A stretch of 64,000 nucleotides of DNA from Acidovorax sp. 1608163 (GTDB lineage Bacteria > Pseudomonadota > Gammaproteobacteria > Burkholderiales > Burkholderiaceae_C), in assembly GCF_003669015.1 (NCBI RefSeq), contig NZ_CP033069.1, positions 1,866,001-1,930,000 on the forward strand, in the 5' to 3' direction. Positions 16,514 to 24,159 of the stretch are shown piece after piece (the first letter of the stretch is position 1; each line of letters starts with the position of its first letter). A program made the position numbers and the translations under genes. Under the pieces are notes generated by a model. That model saw nothing but the letters and a program-made list of their open reading frames with translations, was not told where the DNA came from and searched no databases.

Positions 16514-17028
16514 TTCACCCACTTCGGCATCACCACAGTACAGCGAGATGCATGCCGCAGGCGCCCGTGCGCACGAGGTTCGGAGCCAAGCATAAAGCGA
16601 TGGCCACAACGCACTCGATTCGTCTCTGATAGTTGCGGGCCTTTTCTGCCTTTCCTTCCATGAAGCAAGGCAGATCGGCCATCTCATTTACAAAAGATTG
16701 AGTAGTCCGTCCGAGTAAATGGAAGCCTGCTAAATAGATGCGAGGAAGACCGCAACGGGCCCAGAGTCGCCATTCCGAAACGCCACCCGTAAGCAGCTAT
16801 CAACTTACTGCAGCGGCCGTTTGAAATCTCGGTGTCTGCCTACGGCAAGCTATAGTTTGCCGACTTAACGCATGCTAGGTTTCATGGAGTTTTTCTACTT
16901 GGATGTTTGAGCAGGTCATCCTTTGTAAACTTGCGCTGCAAGCCGCCTCCAGGAGAAATAATTTTACAGAATATCGCGCAGGTTTTACGTCCTGAATTGC
17001 TCCAAATGTTAAAAGGATTATTAATCCA
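16514..17028. other. 515-bp gene-free stretch inside the AT-richer island
   Basis: I find no supported gene. The base composition drops towards the right, ending in very AT-rich sequence before the next gene (AAAAGGATTATTAATCC). A short hairpin CGGCAA-N8-TTGCCG lies around 16842-16861. The stretch could contain a decayed gene or the promoter of the next one. Confidence 0.4.
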
Positions 17029-17484
17029 ATGAGAGAAATAGTAGGTAGATCATTTTTTGGTTACGCTGCAAAATGTAATAATTTAAAGGAGATCCTAGCA
17101 TTTTTAAGCGACATCACTGGGGATGATGCCACCAAAGCTACAGTTGCTTTTGGAATGCTTCTTTCGGCAAATTCTACTGAAGGTGGCGAGTATCGATCTG
17201 ATGCTTTAGCGGTTCTAAATAGCCTTGCTTATGCGAAAGCCGAATTGGATTCGGCGCGATGCCATACTTTTCCGACTATTGATGTTACGAGCGACATTCT
17301 TTATTCGGCACAAAAATATGCCGATGAAAATACAATTCCATGTAACGAGTGGCCAACCTCAGAAGACATTGTAAAAAACGTTTTGGAAACAGCAAAAAAA
17401 TATACTGTAGTTAAAGAATGGCAAAAACTAATTAAAAATGAAAATGGGGTAGTTGTCGGCGTCAAATCAATTGAAGCGATTTAA
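17029..17484 (+). CDS. Hypothetical protein, horizontally acquired
   Basis: A 151-residue protein with many Lys and Asn codons (AAA, AAT, ATT), in sharp contrast to the GC-rich third positions of the surrounding genome. It is a clear sign of recent transfer. AGGA 12 bases before the ATG is a plausible ribosome binding site. The sequence looks helical and soluble (NNLKEILAFLSDITGDDATKA; ETAKKYTVVKEWQKLI). No family is recognised. An immunity or antitoxin role could be guessed from size and setting, but no partner toxin is visible. Confidence 0.6.
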   Translation: MREIVGRSFFGYAAKCNNLKEILAFLSDITGDDATKATVAFGMLLSANSTEGGEYRSDALAVLNSLAYAKAELDSARCHTFPTIDVTSDILYSAQKYADENTIPCNEWPTSEDIVKNVLETAKKYTVVKEWQKLIKNENGVVVGVKSIEAI

Positions 17485-17715
17485 CATGGCAATCGATCGG
17501 ACTGGTCGCGATGCGACTGTGTTCTTTATGACTATTTAATATGGTGGGCGATCATCTGCTCATCTCGACGTTGAGCGCCCGCTGTCATTTGAGCTGACCG
17601 GCTGCTCCTGGCCGATAGTACGCATTCGCCGTAGATCAGTGGATGACGGAACCCGCTGCATCGTGATCGCTACTACTGGGTCATGTCTCTCAGACTCTAT
17701 TGCCAGTGAACCCCT

Positions 17716-17740
17716 GGGCGATCCCGCATGAGGATCGCCC
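17716..17740 (-). terminator. Hairpin downstream of the histidine kinase gene
   Basis: GGGCGATCC and GGATCGCCC pair perfectly (9 bp) around a 7-base loop, 15 bp beyond the kinase stop codon. No T-run follows on the minus strand, so a Rho-independent function is uncertain. Confidence 0.45.
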
Positions 17741-17755
17741 GCTGCGCTGCCGTGG

Positions 17756-19285
17756 TCAGGCTTGGTCTTGCGCCCGCTTGCGGGGCAATTGGCGCTTGAT
17801 GGCCGGGCGCTGCAGGCGCTGCTTGGGGTCCACGCCTGCGGGCAGCTCTGTGGCCCGCTGCAGCTGGATGTGGGCCACCAGCCCGCCGGTGCTGGAGTTG
17901 GCCAGCGCAAAGATGCCACCCATGCGCTGCACGGTCTTGTCCACAATCGACAAGCCCAAGCCCGCACCTGCCGCTGCCGTGCGGGCCGAGTCGCCACGGA
18001 AAAACGGCTTGGTCAGGTTGGACAACTGCTCAGGCGGCACACCTGCACCGTGGTCGCGCAGCTTGAGCAGCACCCAGCTCTCGCGGCCCTTGGCGGCAAT
18101 GTCTACGCTGGTCACGCCGGTGTCGGCCGCTTTGCCGTAGCGGCGGGCGTTTTCCAGCAGGTTCGAGATCACCCGTGCCAATTCCACTTCGTCGGCTAGC
18201 ACGTTCAGGTCTTCGGGCACCTGCATGGTGATTTGCAGCTCCCGGTGGTCTTGCACCGCGTAGACGCACGATGACACCACCGCGTGCAGGTTCACCGGGG
18301 TCAACGTCACATGGTCGGGGCGGGCGTAGTCCAGAAATTTGTCGATGGTGGCGTCGAGCTGAACGATGTCGGCCACCATGTGCTCGCGGGCGATGTCGTC
18401 TGTCACGCTCATTTCGGTCTCCAGCCGCAGGCGGGCCAGGGGCGTGCGCAGATCGTGCGAGATGCCGGCCAGCATCACGGCGCGGTCTTGCTCCAGCTTG
18501 GCCAGCTTTTGCGCCATGCGGTTAAAGCCGATGTTCACCTCGCGGATCTCGCTGGTCACCACCTCTTCATCGAGGTGGCTGGCGGCAAAGTCGCCGTCGC
18601 GCACGCGGTTGGCGGCATACGACAGTTGCTTGAGCGGGCGGTTGATCAGCCGCGCAATGGCAGCTGCCCCGGCCAGAGACAGGGCTCCGGCGGTGATGAG
18701 CCAGATGAGCCAGGTGCGCCCGCCTGCAGGGCTGAAGCGCGAGCGGTCCATCAGCAGCCAGTTGGGGTCGCCATTGATGTTGAAGCCCACCCACAGGCCG
18801 TTCTCGCCATTCACGTTCTGGGCCACGATGGTGTCGGGGCCCAGGCGGGCGGTGAGTTCTTCGGTCAGGCGGTTGCCCAGGGCGTTGCCATCGAGCAGCG
18901 TGAACTTGTCGCCCGGCTCGCGGGGCAGGATGCGCACGCCTTCCTGGTCGGCCATGGTCTTGATGAGCGAGACGCGCGCGATGGCGTCCGAGTGCACCAG
19001 GGCGGCCCGGCTCAGGTTGACCAGCGAAGCGATTTGCTGGGCCGTGTGCAGGGTGCGGGGTTCAAACTCCAGCGCCCGCAAGGTTTGCAGCCATGCCAGG
19101 ATGCTGCCCACCAGCAAGAGCGCCAGCAAAAAGAAAGTGCGCCAAAACAGATTCAGACCCACGCGAGCGCGTTGCTCGCGTGCGATGCGCAGCGACGACT
19201 CCAGCGGTGCAGGGCTGGTGGCGTCGGCGGGCGGTCCTTCGTGTGTGCGCCTGCGGGGCCTGGGCTTGCCTTCAGGCTTGTTCAT
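17756..19285 (-). CDS. envZ: Sensor histidine kinase, EnvZ-like
   Basis: A 509-residue inner-membrane kinase. A basic, Pro-rich N-terminus is followed by TM1 (about residues 48-67), a periplasmic loop of about 125 residues, and TM2 (about 193-213). HAMP follows (about 214-267), then the dimerisation domain with the H-box SHDLRTPLARL (phospho-accepting His near 276), and the HATPase with N-box NLLENARRYG, G1 DHGAGVPP, F-box and G2 GAGLGLSIV. PLKQLSYAANRVRDGDF is typical EnvZ/RisS HAMP sequence. It forms an operon with the response-regulator gene 6 bp upstream. The stimulus is unknown; osmolarity or acid is known for relatives. Confidence 0.9.
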   Translation of the reverse strand: MNKPEGKPRPRRRTHEGPPADATSPAPLESSLRIAREQRARVGLNLFWRTFFLLALLLVGSILAWLQTLRALEFEPRTLHTAQQIASLVNLSRAALVHSDAIARVSLIKTMADQEGVRILPREPGDKFTLLDGNALGNRLTEELTARLGPDTIVAQNVNGENGLWVGFNINGDPNWLLMDRSRFSPAGGRTWLIWLITAGALSLAGAAAIARLINRPLKQLSYAANRVRDGDFAASHLDEEVVTSEIREVNIGFNRMAQKLAKLEQDRAVMLAGISHDLRTPLARLRLETEMSVTDDIAREHMVADIVQLDATIDKFLDYARPDHVTLTPVNLHAVVSSCVYAVQDHRELQITMQVPEDLNVLADEVELARVISNLLENARRYGKAADTGVTSVDIAAKGRESWVLLKLRDHGAGVPPEQLSNLTKPFFRGDSARTAAAGAGLGLSIVDKTVQRMGGIFALANSSTGGLVAHIQLQRATELPAGVDPKQRLQRPAIKRQLPRKRAQDQA

Positions 19286-19291
19286 CGTGAA

Positions 19292-20023
19292 TTAGCTCGT
19301 TCCGTCCGGTACAAAAACATAGCCCACACCCCACACGGTCTGGATGTAGCGGGGCGCCGCAGCGTCCACTTCCACCAGCTTGCGCAGGCGCGACACCTGG
19401 ACGTCCAGGCTGCGGTCAAAGGGCTCAAATTCGCGCCCGCGTGCCAGCAAAGCCAGCTTTTCGCGCGACAGCGGCTGGCGCGGGTGGCGCACCAGGGCCT
19501 TGAGCATAGCGAATTCACCGGTGGTCAACGGCAACTCTTCGCCGTTGCGCTGCAAGGCGCGGGTGCCCAGGTCAAACGTGAAGGGGCCAAAGGTGACCAC
19601 TTCGTTGTCGCCCGAGGGGGCGCCGGGGGCTTCTTGCGCGGGGCGGCGGCGCAGCACGGCGTGGATGCGGGCCAGCAGTTCGCGGGGGTTGAAGGGCTTG
19701 CCCAGGTAGTCGTCGGCGCCCACTTCCAGGCCCACGATGCGGTCCACGTCCTCGCCCTTGGCGGTGAGCATGATGATGGGGGTGCGGTCGTTGGCGGCGC
19801 GCAGGCGGCGGCAGATGGACAGGCCGTCTTCGCCAGGCATCATCAGGTCCAGCACGATGATGTCTACGGTTTCGCGCAGCAGCAGGCGGTTCAGCGCCTT
19901 GCCGTCTTCTGCCACCATGACTTCAAAGCCTTCTTGCGTCAGGTAGCGGCGCAGCAGGTCGCGGATGCGTGCATCGTCATCCACCACCAGAACTTTGTCG
20001 GTGCGATTGGTTGTAGTGGCCAT
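19292..20023 (-). CDS. ompR: OmpR-family response regulator
   Basis: A 243-residue regulator. The receiver domain has VVDDDARIR, phospho-acceptor Asp in IIVLDLMMPGEDG (near residue 59), Thr in MLTAKGE and Lys in YLGKPFNP. The winged-helix DNA-binding domain (about residues 145-243) ends in RSLDVQVSRLRKLVE and IQTVWGVGYVFVP. The layout and high similarity to OmpR/RisA sequences support the symbol. It is transcribed with the EnvZ-like kinase. An inverted pair TTGTAACAG/CTGTTACAA lies upstream and may be its own operator. Confidence 0.92.
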   Translation of the reverse strand: MATTTNRTDKVLVVDDDARIRDLLRRYLTQEGFEVMVAEDGKALNRLLLRETVDIIVLDLMMPGEDGLSICRRLRAANDRTPIIMLTAKGEDVDRIVGLEVGADDYLGKPFNPRELLARIHAVLRRRPAQEAPGAPSGDNEVVTFGPFTFDLGTRALQRNGEELPLTTGEFAMLKALVRHPRQPLSREKLALLARGREFEPFDRSLDVQVSRLRKLVEVDAAAPRYIQTVWGVGYVFVPDGTS

Positions 20024-20041
20024 ATTGCTCTCAAGTCCAAT

Positions 20042-20117
20042 TTGTAACAGAGCCGATTCTGACCAAGTTGGGCGCCGAAGTTCGGCTTTTACCCCCGGGT
20101 TTGACCAACTGTTACAA
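20042..20117. promoter_or_regulatory. Inverted pair TTGTAACAG...CTGTTACAA upstream of ompR
   Basis: Perfect 9-bp inverted arms at 20042-20050 and 20109-20117, 58 bp apart, in the divergent spacer before ompR. GTTACA-type half-sites are typical of OmpR-family binding. Autoregulation, and possible control of the divergent SIMPL gene, is inference. Confidence 0.45.
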
Positions 20118-20252
20118 GTTTTGCCCCAGCGTCAACCCTGTCTGACACAGCTTTGCGGCGCGCGCCTACACACTGGGGGTTGGCGTGCGGATAGGCGTTT
20201 TGGGCATGGTGCCCAGGCGGGCTGTTCACCGCACCTGAAAGGTCATGGGTTG

Positions 20253-20978
20253 ATGAAAAATGCTATTCGTTTGGTAGCTGCCAGCGCTTTGCTGGCAAGC
20301 GCTGGGGCTGTTTTTGCTCAAAATGGAGCGGCCGTGGCAGTGGCCGCTGAGCCGCGCAATGTGGTGCAGTTGTCTGCCGCAGGTTTGGTGGAGGTGCAGC
20401 AGGATGTGCTGGTGATCACCCTCACGGCCAGCAAGGACGCCCCCACGCTGGCTGTGGCCCAGACGCAGCTCAAGCAGGCGCTGGATGCGGCCCTGACGGA
20501 AGCCAAGGCCAGCGCACAGGCCGGGCAGATGGACGTGACCACGGGCTCGTTCAGCCTGTCGCCGCGCTATAGCAAGGACCAAAAAATCGTGGGTTGGCAG
20601 GGGCAGGCCGAGTTGACGCTGCAGGGGCGTGATTTCGCTCGCATCACTACCGTTGCAGGCAAGCTCCAGACCATGGCGGTGAGCAACGTGATGTTCACCC
20701 TATCGCGGGAGTCCCGTGCCAAGGCCGAGAGTGAGGCCCAATCCCAGGCCATTGAGCAATTCAAGAGCCGCGCAGGGGAGTTGTCGAAAGCCTTTGGCTT
20801 TGCGGGCTATGGGTTGCGCGAGGTGAGCGTGTCGGGCCAAGGCATTAGCGTGGCGCCGATGGGCATGCGGCTGTCGCGCGAGAAAATGATGTCGTTCTCT
20901 GCGGATGCCCCTGTGCCCGTGCAGCCAGGGCGTGAGCAGGTCAGCATCAGCGTGTCGGGCACGGTGCAGATGCGCTGA
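20253..20978 (+). CDS. SIMPL domain (DUF541) periplasmic protein
   Basis: A 241-residue secreted protein. The signal peptide MKNAIRLVAASALLASAGAVFA ends in AVFA-Q. The SIMPL/DUF541 domain follows (VVQLSAAGLVEVQQDVLVITLTAS near residues 37-60; REVSVSGQGISVAP). Family members such as YggE lessen oxidative stress or form periplasmic assemblies; the mechanism is unclear. Most of the signal-peptide coding sequence matches the dispersed AGCGCTT repeat in its reading direction, suggesting that a repeat insertion was recruited to encode it. Divergent from ompR. Confidence 0.88.
   Translation: MKNAIRLVAASALLASAGAVFAQNGAAVAVAAEPRNVVQLSAAGLVEVQQDVLVITLTASKDAPTLAVAQTQLKQALDAALTEAKASAQAGQMDVTTGSFSLSPRYSKDQKIVGWQGQAELTLQGRDFARITTVAGKLQTMAVSNVMFTLSRESRAKAESEAQSQAIEQFKSRAGELSKAFGFAGYGLREVSVSGQGISVAPMGMRLSREKMMSFSADAPVPVQPGREQVSISVSGTVQMR
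20262..20324 (+). repeat. Dispersed AGCGCTT repeat, copy 3 (inside a signal peptide coding region)
   Basis: TGCTAT, TTTGGTAGCTGCCAGCGCTT, a loop, CAAGCGCTGGGGCTG and TTTTTGCTCAAAAT. The order of blocks equals that of the copy before pssA. It encodes roughly residues 4-24 of the SIMPL protein. Confidence 0.7.
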
Positions 20979-21000
20979 CCGCGACGTTGGCCCGCGCGGC

Positions 21001-21327
21001 TCAGTCCAAAGCTGCGCGCAGCGCCTCGTCCACCTCGGCCCGGGTGGTGGGGCGCACGGCGCGGGCCCGTTCTTGCCCCTCTTTCAAAACGATGAGCGTC
21101 GGCCACAGCTTGACCTTGTAGCTGCGCCCCAGGCGCTGGCCGGGCCCATCTTCCACCTTGATGTGCTGCACTTGGGGCAGACCTTGCAGCGCCTGTTCGA
21201 TCAGCGACTGGGCGCCTGTGCAATGCGGGCACCAGGGGGTGCCGAATTCGAGCACCGTGGTGCCTTGCAGCGTGTCCACCGCAGCGCGGGTGGGCGCCTC
21301 GGCCAGGTGTTGGGCGGTATATGGCAT
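21001..21327 (-). CDS. Thioredoxin-like protein
   Basis: A 108-residue thioredoxin-fold protein with active site TPWCPHC (Cys34-Pro-His-Cys37 region, as in DsbA/PDI rather than the CGPC of thioredoxin). cis-Pro in LWPTLIVLKEG and the usual edge strand are present. It has no signal peptide, so it is cytoplasmic. Its start lies 15 bp after the restored stop of moeA, so it is the last gene of the molybdenum cofactor operon. The redox partner is unknown. Confidence 0.87.
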   Translation of the reverse strand: MPYTAQHLAEAPTRAAVDTLQGTTVLEFGTPWCPHCTGAQSLIEQALQGLPQVQHIKVEDGPGQRLGRSYKVKLWPTLIVLKEGQERARAVRPTTRAEVDEALRAALD

Positions 21328-21342
21328 GGCGCGGGTCCTCGG

Positions 21343-22694
21343 TTAAATGACGCCGTCAAACACCATCACATCCACCGCATCCCCCACTGCCACATTGCCC
21401 TGCTGATGGTGCAGCACGATGAGCCCATTGGCCTGCACCATGGAGCTGAGCACGCCCGAGCCCTGGTTGCCAGTGGTGCGCACTTGCAGGCTGCCGTCGG
21501 GGCGGTGGTGACGGTGCCGCGCTGGTATTCGGTGCGGCCGGGCTTTTTGCGGATGGCTTCGGTACTGATGGCGCGCAGCAGGGGCGGGGCAGGGCGGGTG
21601 CTGCCCATCATGCGCAGCAGGGCCGGGCGCACAAAGGCCAAGAAGGTCACCATCACCGCCACCGGGTTGCCCGGCAGGCCAAACAGAATGGCGCCACCAG
21701 GGTTGGCGTCGATATCATTTTGATAGCTGCCAGCGCTTGCCAATGGTGCGCTAGAGGCTGATTTGGCCTCAAGATTTTGTGCTGCAATGCGCCCCACGGC
21801 CATGGGGCGGCCGGGGCGCATGGCGATGCGCCAGAAGGCCACGTCGCCCAGCTTTTTCATCATGGCGCGGGTGTGGTCGGCCTCGCCCACGCTCACGCCG
21901 CCGCTGGTGATGATGGCGTCGGCGCGCTGTGCCGCCTCGGTGAAGGCGGCTTCGAGCAGGGCCGGGTCGTCGCGCACCACGCCCATGTCGATCACCTCGA
22001 CGCCCAGGCGGCAAAGCAGGCCAAACACCGTGTAGCGGTTGCTGTCGTACACGGCGCCTTCGCGCGGGGGCTCGCCCAGGCTCAGGATTTCGTCGCCGGT
22101 CGAGAAGTAAGCCACCCGCAGGCGGCGCGACACGGTCACCGTCTTCAGCCCCAGGCTGGCCACCAGGCCCAGTGCGGCGGGGGTGAGCAGCTCGCCCCGC
22201 GCCAGGGCCACGCCGCCTTCCATCAGGTCCTCGCCCTTGAAGCGGCGGTTATCGCCCAGGCGCAGCACATCGGCTGCGATGGTGATGTGCTCGCCCTGGG
22301 CGGTGGTGAACTCTTGCGGCACCACCGTGTCCAGCCCGGCGGGCATGATGGCGCCGGTCATGATCTTCACGCATTCGCCCGGCTGCACTGCGCCTGCCCA
22401 GGCCTTGCCCGCTAGGGCCGTGCCCACGTTGCGCAGCGTCAGCGGCTGGCCTGCCACCAGTTGGTTGCCCGCAAAGGCATAGCCGTCCATGGCCGAGTTG
22501 TCGTGGGGCGGCACGCTGATGGGCGAGATCACATCGCACGCCAGCACGCGGCCCAGGGCCTCGAAGATGCCGACTTCTTGCGTGCCCTCCACGGGCTGCA
22601 CCAGGGCCTGCAAAAACGCGTTGACCTGGTCTGCGTGCAGGGCCTGGGGGTCGTAGCCTGCCAGTTCGGCGGCAATCTGGGCGATGGATTTCAT
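21343..22694 (-). pseudogene. moeA: Molybdopterin molybdenumtransferase MoeA, apparent C-terminal frameshift
   Basis: MoeA inserts molybdate into molybdopterin. The reading frame from ATG 22694 is typical through about residue 380: DNSAMDGYA, MTGAIMPAGLDTVVPQE, FSTGDEI, YDSNRYT, SGGVSVGEADH, LPGNPVAVMVTF. At a run of four G (plus strand 21499-21502) the frame changes. The unshifted frame gives a Cys/Trp-rich tail ending at 21366. Adding one base in the run restores a normal domain IV (DGSLQVRTTGNQGSGVLSSM, NGLIVLHHQQGNV) ending in TAA at 21343. About 22 residues just before GGAILFGLPGNP derive from an in-frame dispersed repeat. A sequencing error in the run is the main alternative to a real mutation. 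Confidence 0.85.
21715..21778 (+). repeat. Dispersed AGCGCTT repeat, copy 4 (inside moeA)
   Basis: ATTTTGATAGCTGCCAGCGC, TTGCCAATGGT loop, GCGCTAGAGGCTG. It lies within moeA and is translated in frame on the opposite strand as an extra, low-complexity Ser/Ala segment (AKSASSAPLASAGSYQND). Confidence 0.85.
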
Positions 22695-22756
22695 GCGAAA
22701 ACGGTGGTTGGGTCGGGGAGTCAAAACGGCGCGTTGCCCCTTGTGCGGGCCGTGCT

Positions 22757-23350
22757 CTAGGTTGCGGGCGTTGCGGTGGCGATGGTGACCGATGGGGTGG
22801 GCGCCGAGGGTAGCAAAAGCAGCATGTGCAGTTTGTCGTATGGCACACCGTTCACCACGATCGCGCCCGGCAGCAGGCCCCAGGCGCGAAAGCCCGCCTG
22901 CTCGTACAGCCGCACCACATGGGTGTTGCTGGCCGTGACGGTGAGCACCAGTTGCGTCAGCCCCGGCACTTGCCGTGCCAACTGGATGCAGGCTGCCACC
23001 AGTTGCTGCCCAATGCCACGGCGCTGGGCCTGGGGCGACACCATCATGCCCACCACCACGGCGCAGTGCTGCTGTTTGGTGCGCTGCTCGCGTTCGCAGC
23101 CTACACAGCCCAGCAGGGCGCCGCTGTCGTCAAACGCACCCAGAAAGAACTGGCCCGACGGGGGGTTGCCAAACCGCTCCACATAGCTTTCGGCAGACCG
23201 ACCCACCGAGGATTCGTAGTCGGAGGTGAACGCATCGGGCGCGCTGCGTAGGGCTTCGTCGCGCAAGGCCTTGTAGGCCACGGCATCGCTGGCCTGCAGG
23301 GGGCGTATCTGCACGGCAGTGCGCTCCAAGGTGGCACCTGGGTGTGGCAT
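22757..23350 (-). CDS. GNAT family N-acetyltransferase
   Basis: A 197-residue protein with the GNAT fold: IRPLQASDAVAYKALRDEAL at the start, and the acetyl-CoA motif A VSPQAQRRGIGQQLV near residues 104-118. VTASNTHVVRLYEQAGFRAWG is motif B, followed by a hydrophobic tail. It begins 2 bases after the mobA stop and precedes moeA by 62 bp, so it is co-transcribed with molybdenum cofactor genes. Its substrate is unknown and it may have no direct role in that pathway. Confidence 0.85.
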   Translation of the reverse strand: MPHPGATLERTAVQIRPLQASDAVAYKALRDEALRSAPDAFTSDYESSVGRSAESYVERFGNPPSGQFFLGAFDDSGALLGCVGCEREQRTKQQHCAVVVGMMVSPQAQRRGIGQQLVAACIQLARQVPGLTQLVLTVTASNTHVVRLYEQAGFRAWGLLPGAIVVNGVPYDKLHMLLLLPSAPTPSVTIATATPAT

Positions 23351-23352
23351 GG

Positions 23353-23979
23353 TCAGCTGGCGCGTTCCAGCGCCTGCAGCTCGGCCAGCGTGTTGGCGTT
23401 GAAGAACGCCTTGGGGTCGTCACCGGGTTGGTCAAACGGCACCACGGCGCAAGGGTGCAGGGCCGTCCAGGCGTCAATCTTGCGGCCCCCAGCCTGGGTG
23501 AAGCGCACCAGGCTTTCCAGCAGGTCCACCCGCAGCAGGCAAAACACCGGCTGCGTGCGCACGGTAGTCTGGCCGGTGCCGTCGTCCTCAGGGGCGGCCG
23601 CCATGGCGATGTCTGCTTGTTGCGCGTCAGCCGCCTGTGCCATGCGGGCGGCCAAGTCCAGCGGAAACAGCGGGGTATCGCACGGCACCGTCAGCAGCCA
23701 GGGGGTTTCGCAGTGTTCCAGCCCAGTCAAAAAACCGGCCAGCGGGCCTGCGTAGTCGTTGCTGGCATCGGGCCACACAGGGGCGCCAAACGACTCATAG
23801 GCCGCCAGATTGCGGTTGGCATTGACCAATGAGGCGCCCACCTGCATCTGCAGCCGCATCAGGGTGTGCAACGCCAGCGGCAGGCCGCGGAAGTTCTGCA
23901 GGCCTTTGTCCACCCCGCCCATGCGGGTGCCTCGGCCCCCGGCGAGGACGAGGCCGGTGATGTTTTGGGTGTCAATCAT
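23353..23979 (-). CDS. mobA: Molybdenum cofactor guanylyltransferase MobA
   Basis: A 208-residue enzyme that transfers GMP to molybdopterin to form the MGD cofactor. [19 protein letters not shown] near residues 11-29 is the nucleotide-binding loop. [21 protein letters not shown] and [16 protein letters not shown] follow the family. It is second in the moaA-mobA-GNAT-moeA-thioredoxin cluster. MGD is needed by nitrate reductases and other DMSO-reductase family enzymes. Confidence 0.93.
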   Translation of the reverse strand: MIDTQNITGLVLAGGRGTRMGGVDKGLQNFRGLPLALHTLMRLQMQVGASLVNANRNLAAYESFGAPVWPDASNDYAGPLAGFLTGLEHCETPWLLTVPCDTPLFPLDLAARMAQAADAQQADIAMAAAPEDDGTGQTTVRTQPVFCLLRVDLLESLVRFTQAGGRKIDAWTALHPCAVVPFDQPGDDPKAFFNANTLAELQALERAS

Positions 23980-24063
23980 TGGTGTTCTTTAACTCTTCAA
24001 AGGACCGCAAGCCAGAGTTTCCCGTGGCCTTGGCGCTAGAACTGCGTAAGCCAGGGCAGCCAA

Positions 24064-24150
24064 GCCAGGGCCGCCCCGCCGCGAGGGCTGCGTCCCCCTT
24101 CCCGCGCGCAGCGCGAGAGAAGGGGGAAGCGACGCAGTCGCTCAGGGGGT
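24064..24150. repeat. GC-rich dispersed repeat, copy A (after moaA)
   Basis: The blocks GGGCCGCCCCGCCGCG, GCGTCCCCCTT, AGGGGGAAGCG and GTCGCTCAGGGGGTT match the copy at 28522-28586 in order and spacing. CCCCCTT and AAGGGGG can pair as a hairpin. It lies within 10 bp of the moaA stop codon. Confidence 0.8.
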
Positions 24151-24159
24151 TGTGCCATG

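Noticed and set aside
15289..17755. Toxin-immunity or defence system in the orphan island
   Set aside because: No nuclease, toxin or known defence domain can be recognised in the three proteins, so it is reported only as an island of unknown genes.
18284..20047. Open frame of almost 590 codons opposite envZ and ompR
   Set aside because: Covers two complete conserved genes on the other strand and has no recognisable domain.
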